From NCBI GenBank assembly GCA_023079485.1, contig CM041084.1, positions 63,459,709 to 63,523,708 on the forward strand: DNA of 64,000 nt, in the 5' to 3' direction. The notes under the pieces are model-generated. The model worked only from the letters and a program-made list of their open reading frames with translations. It was not told the origin of the DNA and did no database searches. Within the stretch, counting starts at the first letter, position 1. Each line of letters begins with the position of its first letter. Made by a program: the position numbers and the translations under genes. Source of the stretch: Archilochus colubris. Its lineage: Eukaryota; Chordata; Aves; Apodiformes; Trochilidae. This document shows, piece after piece, positions 49,001 to 60,490 of the stretch.

Positions 49001-52000
49001 AGGGAGATGACAGAAAGGTTCAGGAAAGCAGACCTGTTGGGGTCTAATGTGGTTGCCACCCCGTGGTCCCATGGCTGTGGGCACAGGTGGCTCACCAACA
49101 CTATGGCTCAGTGCTTGCTAATGCAGGTTCATTGTGGTTCTGGTCTTGTGTGCCTGGATCAGTGGGTTAGAGTGGGTCCGAGGCTGAAGCTCTTCGTGAC
49201 AACTGTGGGTGGCATTCACAGAGTCAGCTTGCACTTCTGAGGGCTCTGCTGGGAGATGCATTGCTTGACTTCAGCTTTGGACTTGGGCTGTCTGGGAATG
49301 AGCCCTCCCTTATTCCATGCCAGGTCAGAGAAATCCCACATCCCATCACTTACCACCTGTTTGTCACCCCTTTGTCTCTTTCTGAAGCACAGCCAAGCAG
49401 AGAGTCTGGGGTGAAGGCTGTGCAGACTCCTCAAAACAGATGACATGTACTTAAATTATTTTGCTTCTTCATTTTACGTAAGAACTCAAGAAATCAATGT
49501 TCAGAAGTTGTCTGCTTGAGAACTGCAGCATTGCAAACCAGATTTCCTGATGCATGTGGGAAGGGTGTGTATCCTCTCATACTTAGTTGCTTATGACCAC
49601 GGACAAGCACACTGCACTTTCTTGCTGAAGAGGACTGCACTTCCCTGCTTATGTAATTAATGAAGCTTTTTCTGTCTGATGTGTTATGATTTTCAAAGAT
49701 GTATGAAGTGCCAAAACACAATGATAGAATGACAAGTGGTAATGGTTCATCCTTTATATTAGAGAGTCTTGTCCCAAAGTGGACAGGATTAAACCCTAAC
49801 CTTGAGCCAGGAAAAAGAGGTCAGTTCCCAGAGAATCCCCCTGCCGCACCTGGAGTCAGAACATACCTTTTTATGTGATTGTTGGTGGCGGGAAGGACAC
49901 TTTTCCTCACACAGTGCCCTCTGCACTGCCTGTTGCCACTCAGAGGGGAGGCACCTTTTTTCTTTCTCCTTTTGAGAAGGGAGCAGAGGAAAGAGAGCAG
50001 AAAACCATGGTGTGTTGATCCTCCTGTTTCTTAATCTAATCACATGAACACACTGGAGTATTTCTTTATATGAAATTAAACAGACCTTCATGTTCTCTCC
50101 CTGCCTCAAGAAAGCTAATGTGGCTGCTTGTAGATTGGCAGCTCCAGAGAAGACAAAGACCTGTAGTATTCATGGACTCAAGTGCTGAGCACTCCCATGA
50201 TGAAAGAAGCTGCACAAGCTTTAACAGGCTATAAAAGCTTTCTGGGCACCAAGCAAAAATCTGTTTAAATCCCTGATAGGAATGAGAACACAGCATGTAT
50301 TATCGGCATATGCACAGGGATGGGAAGGCTCTTAAAACATTTGTATTTTGGATTTGGTGTAATTAAAAGGTTTTAACCTTTTCAAAACAGATGAAATACT
50401 GGAAGGAGTAAGTAGTAGATTTCATTTTTCCCCATCTCCATACAAATGTTTAGGGCTCTTCCCTTTTCTCTGCATGTGTCTGACTTGCACTGATCCTAAT
50501 GGCAATTTTTCTTGAATGTAAAGGAAGTAAAAATTTATAGGGTTCTCTTTCATATTTATAATCATCATATGGTACTCAGATTGTAACAATCCCAAGCGTT
50601 CCCTGCCCCACACAGGGAAGGACTGACCCCCCGCTAAGCCCAGGATGCAATTCCTAGCAAAACGGACCCTTTTCCTCACAAGCACAGAAGTAGAGCTGTG
50701 TATCTTGAGAGATGAGTGTCTGTACAGACCCCAGCTAAAATGTGATGGGTGCCTGAGAGGCAGAATGATGCAAGCTGAATTGGAGCAGAAGACGATGCTT
50801 GCGGATCAGTAGGGAATGGGTCGGATGATGACATGGCATGCATGGGTTCTTTGGAGGGGGAAGTGACTATTTCAGAAAGATTTGACTATCAGGAAGTTTT
50901 ATGTAAGATTTTCCTTATGTTCATAGCTGATTTGCTAGGCTAAAATCTCTCTGCAGAGTCTGTATAGTGGAAGGAGGACTATCACATTAGTGGTATGTAT
51001 CAAGTGACATAGTTGGAGCTACTAGAGGAATATAGGGCAAGTGGATGAATGCTTCCTCCATTATCGAACATGCAGAAAAAAATTATTCAGGAGCAGGAAT
51101 AGAAGTGCTGTAAAGTTGAAAATGTCAACCCAGTCACAAGTAGCAGTCTGTAAAGATGAGAAGGAAAAGTGAGAAGGGAAGATTGTGGACACTCAGTAGG
51201 GGATTCTTGCCTCATATAGAAGGAAAATAGTATGTTTCTACTGAGCTGATTGAGTAGAAGGTGAATAGGAGCAAGTTGAAGGGAGATCGTTCCCTTCTTG
51301 GCTGTTAACTAGATGTGACTGCCACTTCAGTGGTAGCAGCCTTCCCTCCAGTTTCAGCTACTCAAATAGCAGCAGACAAAGACTGGGGATAGGCAGTGTG
51401 GATAAGCTGGTTATTTGAATGCTTGGACTGTGACCCCCTTCTTCTTCCAGTCAGGCTGTTAAATATTCATGTAAGGGCTCACACCAATCCCTGCCATCTG
51501 TCTGTATTTATATTATCCATCCGAACAGTTCCAAAACAGGTAAAATTTCATCCTCATAACAACAGGTCTTCAAAGAAAAAGGGATTTCTCACCTATCTGA
51601 AAGAAAAAGGAATAACAACACAAAGTGATTTAGCAAGTAATCAGATCTATTAATCTGTACTCCAGCAGACAGGATCCAGACTCAGGTCTTTTAAGTGCAA
51701 GGACCAGCTATAGCCCCAGACTTTCAAGGCAAAGATCCTATTTAGTGATATAAAGTTTTGTATATCTCACCTAATATTGCTGATACACATCCTTTCCACA
51801 TGCACCAGCATTAAGCATTAAAAAATATCTCTACTAAACTAAAAAGGAAACTGAGAGACTGTCACTACATGTGTGTATGGGTACAGATTAAAAGTATTTG
51901 ACAAGTAGAAATCAATAATAAGCCCGTTATTTAAGCATCTCAGCCTGCACTGCATAGAGGTTCACACCTTGATGGCCAGATAAAACAGGAGTGTCATGCA

Positions 52001-52777
52001 AGCTTCAGTAAACAGTGTGCCCATATGGGCAATCCTGCGAGGGAACAGATTGTTATAGCTATGTTTGACCTGTTTTAGAGCAATCGTGTCTCTCCCTTGG
52101 CACCATGGATGCAGTCTTGACATTTCAGTAGAAATGCTTTAAAAAAAAAATCAGTTCCATTGTTACAATAGCATGGCATTTTATGAGCAAGAAGCAATTT
52201 CTACATTTTAAGTCAAGTAGCAAGCCCAGTACTTCTCTCTCTCTCCAGTCAGAGCCTTTTAAACAGCCTGAACAGGAAAGCTGAAGGGACAAGACCATTG
52301 AGAAGATGAGCCCAGACTTTTCAGTGTTCTGTTAAGTTAATGTGTATGTGCTGTCCTGCTGTTAAGATGCTTCAGGGATTTGCATTCGAAGCTCAGGTTC
52401 AGCTCTCAGAAGCCTCTCTATAGGCAATTTATCACAGAAGAAATGTCTGTGAGGTGGGTGAGTAGGAGTGATTGGTTTTGTACCTGCTCCCAGAAAGTGG
52501 CAAATGTGGGGTAGCAGCAGACTACCTTACTTTAGCTTACTTTCTAATCTGTCTAGGCCCTCTAGGTGCATTTTGAAAATAAAAAGGGATAAATTTTCAC
52601 TGTGGTGGTCAAGAAACTCTTACATGCACTTTGGAAACATGCCAGAGGGGATCTTTGTGCTTTTAACACCATATTGAAATGTTTTCTACTTTCAAGGGTC
52701 TTTCTCTTTGCCTTAGTCTTTAAGGATAGCCCTGAGGCTTCATCTTACTCAATTGATGTATTTTTGTTTATGGTTTG
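46095..52777. other. Intron stretch between the last CR1 copy region and GFOD1 terminal exon
   Basis: About 6.7 kb with only the A25 run and T-rich patches (for example about 47930-47950). No recognisable transposon or exon. Confidence 0.6.
47499..47523. repeat. Poly(A) run of 25
   Basis: A pure A tract of 25 bases. Neither a LINE/SINE body upstream nor flanking target-site duplications are evident, so it is called a simple homopolymer. Confidence 0.9.
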
Positions 52778-52800
52778 GTTTTTTTAAACTGTTTTTCAGG
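52778..52800 (+). promoter_or_regulatory. GFOD1: 3' splice acceptor of the GFOD1 terminal exon
   Basis: A T-rich tract ending in gtttttcag meets the exon at AG 52798-52799. The exon starts at G52800, so the Gly-85 codon is split 1/2 across the intron. This choice follows from the conserved protein: GIGKNV is the first family-conserved stretch, and the eight residues encoded just upstream (from an ATG at 52775) are intronic and match nothing in GFOD1. Confidence 0.9.
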
Positions 52801-53719
52801 CATTGGAAAAAATGTCATCTGTGACCGAACTGCAACTCCCCTGGATGCTTTTAGGATGATGACGGCGGCTCATTATTACCCAAAGCTCATGAGCATCATG
52901 GGGAACGTTTTACGCTTCCTGCCCGCTTTTGTGAAGATGAAGCAGCTGATCCAGGAGGGTTATGTAGGGGAGCTGCTGGTGTGCGAGGTGCAGGTTCACA
53001 GTGGAAGCCTTCTGGGCAAGAAGTACAATTGGAGCTGTGATGACCTGATGGGAGGTGGGGGTTTGCACTCGGTTGGCACCTACATCATTGACCTCCTGAC
53101 CTTCCTCACCAGCCAGAAGGCCGTGAAAGTGCATGGGTTGCTCAAGACCTTTGTGAAGCAGACAGACCACATCAAGGGGATACGGCAGATCACCAGCGAT
53201 GACTTCTGCACGTTTCAGATGGTCCTGGAGGGTGGTGTGTGCTGCACGGTGACGCTCAACTTCAACGTCCCGGGAGAGTTCAAACAAGACATTATTGTGG
53301 TGGGTTCAGCAGGACGGCTGATTGTAATAGGCACTGATCTCTACGGACAGAGCAACAGCTCTCCTCAGAGGGAGCTTTTGCTAAAGGACTCCACACCAGT
53401 CAGCAACTCCCTACTTCCAGAGAAGGCCTTCAGCGACATCCCATCCCCCTACCTCCGGGGCACCATTAAGATGGTTCAAGCTGTCCGGCAGGCGTTTGAG
53501 GATCAGGATGACAGGAGGACCTGGGACGGGAGGCCCCTCACAATGGCAGCCACTTTTGATGACTGTCTGTATGCCCTGTGTGTGGTAGACACCATTAAAA
53601 AGTCAAACCAGTTGGGGGAATGGCAGAACATTTCAATCATGACTGAAGAGCCAGAGCTGAGCCCAGCATACTTAATCAGTGAAGCCATGCGGAAGAGCAG
53701 AATGTCTCTGTACTGCTAG
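52800..53719 (+). CDS. GFOD1: GFOD1 terminal coding exon (glucose-fructose oxidoreductase domain containing 1), partial
   Basis: This exon encodes about residues 85-390 of GFOD1, a GFO/IDH/MocA-family oxidoreductase-like protein whose substrate is not established. The frame enters at codon positions 2-3 of a split Gly (phase-1 intron) and reads [17 protein letters not shown] onward to the C-terminus RKSRMSLYC and TAG at 53717. The remaining length (305 codons plus two bases) fits the 390-residue vertebrate protein exactly. The end of the NAD-binding Rossmann domain comes first; the GxGxxG-type loop is in the missing upstream exon. The C-terminal domain follows, with YNWSCDD (Trp about 162) and [14 protein letters not shown] (about 169-182). 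The family EKP motif is replaced by Asp-Arg-Thr at about 93-95, and the usual GxHxxD His by Tyr (about 179), so classical dehydrogenase chemistry is doubtful. GFOD2 is the main alternative, but the sequence is closer to GFOD1 as I remember it. There are no frameshifts or internal stops. Confidence 0.96.
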
Positions 53720-54983
53720 CTTCTAGGAAAGAATAGGAACCAGACAGCTCTTAAAGGAAATGGTAATTCAGCCCCTGTGAAGGGCCTGGGCATCTTAGAA
53801 AGAGCAGAGGATACAGGACAAGGAAATACAGTGTTTGGATCAACTACATCTGATGGTGGCTAAGATGCCAAAGTGGTAAGGTCCTTAGAAATGCCCAAAA
53901 CAGAGGAGACTTAAGAGCTGACGTAACCCAACTGTTTTAATAACAGTATTAGCTGGCTGATTGGAAAGATATATCACAGACTCATCTCCTGCTTGCAGGT
54001 GCTTTTGATTATCCAATTGTGTTTACTGTGAAAGGTTGGGAAGATCCTTTTGGATTTTCCTTTCCTACCAGAGGGCTGTGAAGGTACTGTCATGTCATTA
54101 AACTTTCTGTATTATCTGACATGAATGGTTCCTACCATGACAGCTGACACCACCATGCTGTAGTACTACACCTCAAACCAACACACCAAACAACAGGACT
54201 TGTTGTGAAAGTGTCATGTGAGATGGAAAAATCTTGGCAGCTCACTTTTGATATAGTTTGCTAGGAACTTCTCTGTGTTGGTTTAGCTAGTTGTTTTTGT
54301 AGATTTTTTTTTGTTGTTGTTACATTTTGGTTTGTTTTATTTAAAGCACAATTCAGTAGGAAAATGTGTGGCTTATAAAACAAAGCAGTCCTCAACCACA
54401 GTCCTGGTATTGGCAGAGGGAGGGTATTCTGTGAGATAGTCTTCAGTGATAACTGCACAGATTTGCTGATTAAAATAGGTTGTGCAAAACCTACATGGAT
54501 GGCATGTGGCATGACACAGTACTGATGGTGGGTTTTATTACAGAGCTGAACTCAGGTTAGTCTTATGGAGGCTTACACATGATTTCTTGTGTCTGGGACT
54601 GACTTTTGAGTGAATTCATCCTGCGTTTTGTTTTTAGGTGGAAACAGTAGAAATCCAACCCCAAACCATATGATACTAAAGACATGTGGTTTTCTTTTAA
54701 ACCTTTGTGAACCTACACTTGAGAGATACACACTGATGATTAATTTCATATAGCTCAGCCCAGAGGCTTTCACCTCCACCAAGTGGTGAGTGTGAAAACC
54801 AAAAGAGATGAGAAATTTTCCTGTCCATTTCCAGGGGAAAAAAATTACACAAAACTTCCACCTCTTCACTTCTTAAAGTGGCCATTAGCTGGTACTGTAG
54901 TAATCATTCCCTGTCATCAGTGCAGGGGTGGACAAACTCTTTTGATATGTTTGCCCTGTTCTTCTTTTTAATATTTTAGATTG

Positions 54984-55030
54984 CAGTCTTGAAATAATAT
55001 ATTCTTTCAAGAATTCAGTCTTGAAAGAAT
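54984..55030 (+). other. Alternative hairpins in the GFOD1 3' UTR
   Basis: The middle arm ATTCTTTCAA (55001-55010) pairs perfectly with TTGAAAGAAT (55021-55030), giving a 10-bp stem with a 10-base loop. Part of the same arm (TTTCAAG, 55005-55011) can instead pair with CTTGAAA at 54988-54994, giving a 7-bp stem, also with a 10-base loop. The outer arms come from a direct repeat CAGTCTTGAAA (54984-54994 and 55016-55026). The two folds exclude each other. Confidence 0.5.
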
Positions 55031-58000
55031 ATAGTGAAAGGCACATAAATGATCCCAGTAAACAGGGATACTGATTTTCTGTCTAAAGCTGCTCCAGTGC
55101 TTACATGTTTACAGAGCTAGGTCCTCAGATAGGAAAGAAGTAGAACACAAGCATATAGCACTAGATTAGATTAATCTTGAGAAAACCTATTCAGGGTCTT
55201 TTGTTAATTTTGACTAGTGGAAAGAAGAGAACATTTGGACAAGCAGTAAAGTAGAAGAGAAAGCATGACCCTCTTTGTCAAGGCATTAGTGTTGCCATTT
55301 TAGGTTAGAAAGAGAACTGTCAGAATAATTTAGATTTCTTTAAAAAGCACTTAGAGTTTTGCTATTTTTAGGAGCACGAAGGATTTCTCTAGGGTTTCTT
55401 CTACAAATGACTGTCTGATTGCTGTATGCTCTTGCCTGTCCTATGCCCAGTTTTAAAGCTTTGTGTTTTTGAACAGAATGACAGCAATAGTTTGTTTCAT
55501 CTCATCTGACTTTAGCCGGGTGAAGTCAGGTGTTCTATCCTGATCAGCTGTGCAAGTCAGTACAGAGAGAGCTCCAAAGGCTGACTCAGTTAACCCTAAG
55601 TTAATATAGAAGGAGGTGCCTACTGGAAATTCCCATCCTCCCTGTTTGCAGAGAGTCTTGGTTTCTAAATTTTTAGGTGTCTAAACTTAGGAACCCAGAA
55701 CTTACTGATTTGTTCTTAAAATTAGATGAGCTTATGTGTGACCTCTCATGAAATACTTCCTAAAGTGTAATAGTGTGGCTGATGAAGGAATAATGAAATA
55801 CTACAAAACTGCACCCAGGTGGAGAATTGTTTCTATCCATGTTGTTCAGCAAGTTCTAGCAACTCTCTCTGGGCCTGACCAGTTCTGCTAAGACCTCAGG
55901 CAAGCTTTTTTCGATCCTTCTTGGAAGCAGCCCTTGACAAGTTTGGCTGTTTTTTCTAAAAACAGATTTCTCTGAAAACTCTTGAGGTGTTGTATCTATG
56001 CCCACAGAAATTTCCCATTATAATTGTCATGGTATACTATGCTACCCAGTTCCTGCCCTGAAAAATACACAGAGAAATACAGAAGTGAGAATTTGATCAA
56101 GAAATCATCTCTCTCTTCTGAAAAATGGAATTAGCCCCAAGGGGATCAAAAGAGTTTTCATATAGTAAGGCAAAAGCCATTTATTGAAAATAGTGGCTAG
56201 TTCAAGTCATGAATGCAAGCCTGGTAGATAATTAACCACATCTAGTTAAACATCTTCCAAAACTGGAACTAAACATGGGCCAAAATGTTTGTGACTCCTA
56301 CTTCTAAGTGGTTTGGCCATTGTGCTGGAATTGTTTTCCATGTTTTTGCACTTCATTTTGGTTCACAAATGTTGACAGTTTTTCCTATCTGTATTTTCTC
56401 TTTTAAATGTGTTTTTCTGGGTTTTGTGATGCCAGCTGGCAGAAGAGATGCTGAATCCTGTTCCCCACCCCTGCAATGAACAGTCAGTCCCCAGGCGAGA
56501 CACAGTGCATAGGGATGGTACCACAGAGCTCAACCTTTCTGCCCCAGACCTAAACGTTTAGGTGACAGGCATCATCCATCATCTCTGCAGCCTTATTGAT
56601 GCAGACAGTGCTGCTTAACAGAAAAGAAAATCTGATGTATTGGTTACATAGCCATTTGATGCTACTATTAGTACTGGCTTGCAAATGTGTTGAATCCTGT
56701 ACAGCTCTTTGTGAGACCACAGCGTTGGCCCCAGAGAGGCATCAAGAATGAGCAGGGCCAGGGTGGGACCTCCTCTTCTGACAGCAAGAAAAATCTTATG
56801 CCAGATTTAGGTGAAATTGTTACCTAACTGGGATGACAGCAGTAACTGCATACACTTGGGATGGTATGACAGTTTTTCCATTCTCTAGGAGGCGAAGGTG
56901 CTGTATAGTCAAGTGTAAAGATCCTAAACTTCCATCTAGCTTCAAGGAGGAAGGGATTCAGTTTACTTATAGAATGTGTATTACTATTCTGATAAATTAT
57001 TACTTTTCAATCTGGAATCTTTGTTGGCAGCATCAAGCCCTCTGCTCTTTTGGTACAGATGGCTTTAAGAGTTTGGGCAGCAGATAGCAGAGATGAACTT
57101 GATTAAAATACAAAACGGTACCACTCCAGTAAATATAAATTTGGAATTGCACTTTTAATGCTGTTCTTTAATGCTGTGCCACAAGGTTTGAGATGAATGC
57201 TGCTAGAATTGGTGAAGCCTAATAGCCAAACTGTGGCTACTGCTGGAATTTACAGTAGCCCCCAAATGAGCTTGTTCATACATTAGGTAAGAAATGTTCA
57301 TTCTTCTTTCCTGGGGCTGCTTTTGGAGAGGCTCTTTCCTTTGCCATCAACCTGTGCACATAGGATACTGAACAATATGGTCTATTGCCAAAGACAAGAG
57401 GAGCCAAAGGGTGAGCACAGGTAAAATGCTTTGCTGCTCAGCAGGGATCTGGGATGGTCATCTGAAAAGTGGTATCTTATTTCCCATGGGAATTGCATTG
57501 GGCTCCACACTAGGGGTAGGGAGACCCTACTCTGTGCAGCAGGAGGGCACAACTGAAGTCCTTCTGTGTGCCCAAAGGGAGAGTGGTGACTGCAGCAGCA
57601 GAGAGTGACAAGAAGGTTTATCTGTAATCTGCCACCTATACACTTGCACCAACAGCATTTACTGGTAGCACAGAGAGTGAGGGCTGTGCCTGGCTGAGGG
57701 TGTTAGCAGCAGCCTTCTGCCTCTGTGTTTGGGAGCCTGAAAAGAGACCCTGGGGAAAGCAGCATCCATCCTGTACTCCTGCTGGATCTGTGTGGATCCT
57801 TATTGCCGAACTCAGTGAAGTTCTACATGGAAGCAAAAGAACTCTGCAGGAGCTTAGGGTTTCCTATATTTAATATGCATGTGTTAAATCTGTAGTACTT
57901 AAGCTGTGTAGTTGAAAATACCAAGTTGAGGTTATATGTCCTTAACCGTGCAGCCAATATGGCAGAGAACTGGGGCATGCATAGGCAAATTTAGGCTCAG

Positions 58001-58325
58001 GATGGGCTGCTGCAGAGTTCATCCTTTGCTTTGGCTGAAAGCATGAGAAATTCCTGCCCAGCCAGCACAGAGCAATCAGAGGCACTCTCCACTTTGTACT
58101 TAGTGTTTCCTTCTTTCAAATAGCTTTTGAATCAGTGACTGTACAAGTGAACAGCTGTCCTGGAAGTTCAGCCACTCAAAAAAGAAGGCTTTTCTGCTGC
58201 GTGTGGTCATGACGCAGGGACAACTGAATTTCTCTGTTACCTTGTTTATTTCTGTGTCCATACAAATGTGGAAAAGACCCAGAGAATTTTAAATTATTAA
58301 TTTCTCTTAGAAAAATTAAAAAAGG

Positions 58326-58331
58326 AATAAA
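58326..58331 (+). terminator. GFOD1: Candidate proximal poly(A) signal
   Basis: AATAAA in the 3' UTR, followed by T-rich sequence within 20 bases. Use would give a 3' UTR of about 4.6 kb. This rests on the sequence motif alone. Confidence 0.3.
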
Positions 58332-58818
58332 AGAGCAGATTTTATTTAATGGGTAAAAGTATACACAGTATCTTGATGATGTCATTGCAGGGATCCCAAA
58401 AGTACTTGATGATGGAATTTCTAATTGCTGGGAATTTTTAGATTTAACTTATGCCTTCAGTATAGAATTTCAAAAATTATGAAGTCTCTTCACTGATAAG
58501 TCCTGTATTTACAAGAGCTTAAAAGCACCAAGCAGACTTCACGTTAATATGCAAGAAATTGGTGTGATGTTCTAGTGGCCCAGAAGTATGAAACTTAGCA
58601 TTGGACTGTGTGACCTCTACAGCGCTCTCTAGATATTTAGAAATAGTTGTGAAATGGCAGGACTGTTCAGGACAGCAGTTTCTTGCTCTTGTTGTTGAAG
58701 TTGTTATTTGTGGGGAGCAAAATGTGTAAATTTTAGAGACAAAGTATGACTGAATAATAATTGGCAGTCTCATCTGCTTTAAAATTTCCTCTTCTGAGCT
58801 GCTGGGTGAAGCCTGTCC

Positions 58819-58824
58819 AATAAA
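58819..58824 (+). terminator. GFOD1: Candidate proximal poly(A) signal
   Basis: AATAAA within the GFOD1 3' UTR. The downstream sequence has only modest GT/T richness, so use is uncertain. Confidence 0.25.
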
Positions 58825-58898
58825 AATACTTTCCCCTTTAACAATAACTGCTTGCTTCCATTTGCTCATGAAAAGGAGAAATTTTAAGTAAATGGGAC

Positions 58899-58906
58899 TG
58901 TACATA
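58899..58906 (+). promoter_or_regulatory. Pumilio-type motif in the 3' UTR
   Basis: TGTACATA matches the PUM consensus UGUANAUA exactly on the transcribed strand. PUM sites usually lower mRNA stability or translation. A related but imperfect TGTAAATT lies upstream near 58725. An 8-mer can arise by chance over several kilobases, so conservation is needed. Confidence 0.35.
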
Positions 58907-59083
58907 ATGCTGCATTCATGAACTGATGTCATAACCTCATGACTTACTGAGCGTATGAAGCCAGAGCCCAAGCAAGTAATGACTTTTTCAAAGCTGCCAA
59001 ATCAAAGCCTTGGGGTTTGGGAATGAAGGGTATCAGCTTAGGTCAAACTAAGATTGCTTTTATTCAGCATTTTCAGTTAAATG

Positions 59084-59089
59084 AATAAA
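59084..59089 (+). terminator. GFOD1: Candidate proximal poly(A) signal
   Basis: AATAAA in the 3' UTR, with a moderately T/G-containing region downstream. It lies about 1.4 kb before the preferred distal signal, so it would remove the AT-rich terminal block of the UTR. Confidence 0.3.
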
Positions 59090-59934
59090 CAGAATGGCTA
59101 TGGTCAATCCAAAATTGAATGCAAAAGATGGTTGTAGAAGGTCATTTATGTTTTCTCCTTTGGGATTAAGTTCCACTTTTAAGGAATGCTGTTTTGAAAT
59201 GAAAAGCTTTTTAAAATGTATCTTTTATTATGTTTTGGCACTTGTGATATTAACTGTTTGGGTGTGGGTCTTTTTTGTTTGTTTGTTTTTGTTTATTTTT
59301 AAGTTTGTACATTAAAAAAATCCCATCCATTAGGTTCAGGCCGTTCAGTGAATTCAGCTGTCCTTTGGCAAGGTTGGCTCTGACCCTGCAGCGTCACGCA
59401 GTGACCCCATTTCTAGCATCTGAATCTGGCTGTCTGGGTTTCATTTGTGTCTCCTCGTGGCACTGGGAAAACTGGTTCATTACACAGACTTGGCAACAGA
59501 TAATCAAGTTAATTTTTGCAGCAGTGCCAGCCATCATCTTTAAAAGCACTTAACTCTATTAACTTGTTTACCATGGTTATTTATGGCCTTCCAGCCATGT
59601 GCTGTCCATTACTTCCTTTTCTTTTTACACCAGCCATCAGACTCGCTTTGCTCCCCTTTCTATTTTTCATTCCATGGCAAGCCACAAGGCGAGTCTCTTA
59701 TTTCCCACTGAGCTCATGCCCAGTCTGTGTGACACATGGCATACAGGGTGATGAACCTACAACTTGAAGTAGTTTTAAACACGGATTTATTACAAAATAT
59801 GTTAACACTGCAGCTACTCGAGGATGTGGCATACGGAATGCCCAGCCAGGGCAGGAATCAGAGCTCCCTGCTATGCCATGCTTCACAAGTGACACTCACT
59901 GTTTCTCTGTACTAATTTTTCTTTTATTTGATTT

Positions 59935-60175
59935 TGAAAATGAGAATATGTTCAGTTTGTTGCTGTGTCAATATTAAGTATATATTTATTGTTTTTCAGA
60001 CATACATACATACATATATAAAAATGCTATATATATATAATGTCAACGCATGGACATATGTACAGTAGATATTTTAAAGAGCTATTTATCAAGAAAAGTA
60101 AGTGTTATAAGTAAACAGAGTTTATATTTTATATATTATGTAGATAGGAAAAAAGGGGTTAAATTATAGTAGGAC
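59935..60175 (+). repeat. AT-rich block with CATA/TA microsatellite in the 3' UTR
   Basis: A very AT-rich block with a short (CATA)n run and a TATATATATA tract around 60001-60041, plus ATTTA-containing stretches on both sides. In a 3' UTR such sequence can act as an AU-rich element or simply be microsatellite. It sits just before the distal poly(A) region. Confidence 0.6.
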
Positions 60176-60447
60176 TTTTTTGGGGGGTGGGGGGCCTGGA
60201 GAAATGGACAAGGACTGGTTCTAGCATTTTAAATAGCCAAACTACTTTGTACGGAAGCTGCCTGCTGTGCCTCTCGGCTGCAATATCTGTTTGCTTCTTC
60301 TTCTGGAAGATGATGTGCATTGTTACTTTTACATTGCTTGGGAATGTAGTTAGTTTATTCTCAGCCAACTGGTATGTGCTGCTTAAAACATGGTTTCCTG
60401 CTGTTCTGCATATTTGCATTGATGGAGTAAAAGGATCTTAACTGGCA

Positions 60448-60490
60448 AATAAAGATGAAAAAGGATGTGATCTCAGCTGTCTGTTGTTTT
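60448..60490 (+). terminator. GFOD1: Probable distal poly(A) signal of GFOD1
   Basis: A canonical AATAAA lies at 60448-60453. It is followed about 13-35 bases later by GT/T-rich sequence (tgtgatctcagctgtctgtt then a T-run), the usual downstream element, so cleavage would fall near 60465-60475. It is the last hexamer before the sequence changes character, which is why it is chosen as the main end. Confidence 0.65.

Larger units (their letters stand above)
1..52799 (+). other. GFOD1: GFOD1 intron 1 (3' portion)
   Basis: No other coding exon could be supported in these 52.8 kb. Because the terminal exon needs an upstream exon encoding residues 1-85, and GFOD1 has a very long first intron in vertebrates (known for human, from memory), the whole stretch is read as intron. 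Open frames here are short, compositionally biased, or are fragments of CR1 ORF2. The content is repeats, simple-sequence tracts and possible regulatory blocks, listed separately. An unannotated lncRNA or an alternative first exon cannot be excluded without RNA data. Confidence 0.8.
53720..60472 (+). other. GFOD1: GFOD1 3' untranslated region (distal isoform)
   Basis: About 6.75 kb follows the stop codon without any splice-supported coding sequence. It is AT-rich, has scattered ATTTA pentamers and a Pumilio-type UGUANAUA site at 58899-58906, and contains no recognisable CR1 insertion, unlike the intron. The absence of recent transposons over nearly 7 kb and the AT-rich, motif-dense last 600 bases fit a conserved long 3' UTR. 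The distal end is inferred from the hexamer at 60448 and downstream GT-rich sequence. Several earlier AATAAA hexamers could give shorter isoforms. Confidence 0.7.

Noticed and set aside
58519..58971. 150-codon open frame on the minus strand in the GFOD1 3' UTR
   Set aside because: Antisense to the UTR, no domain signature, no upstream promoter-like or CpG-rich sequence.
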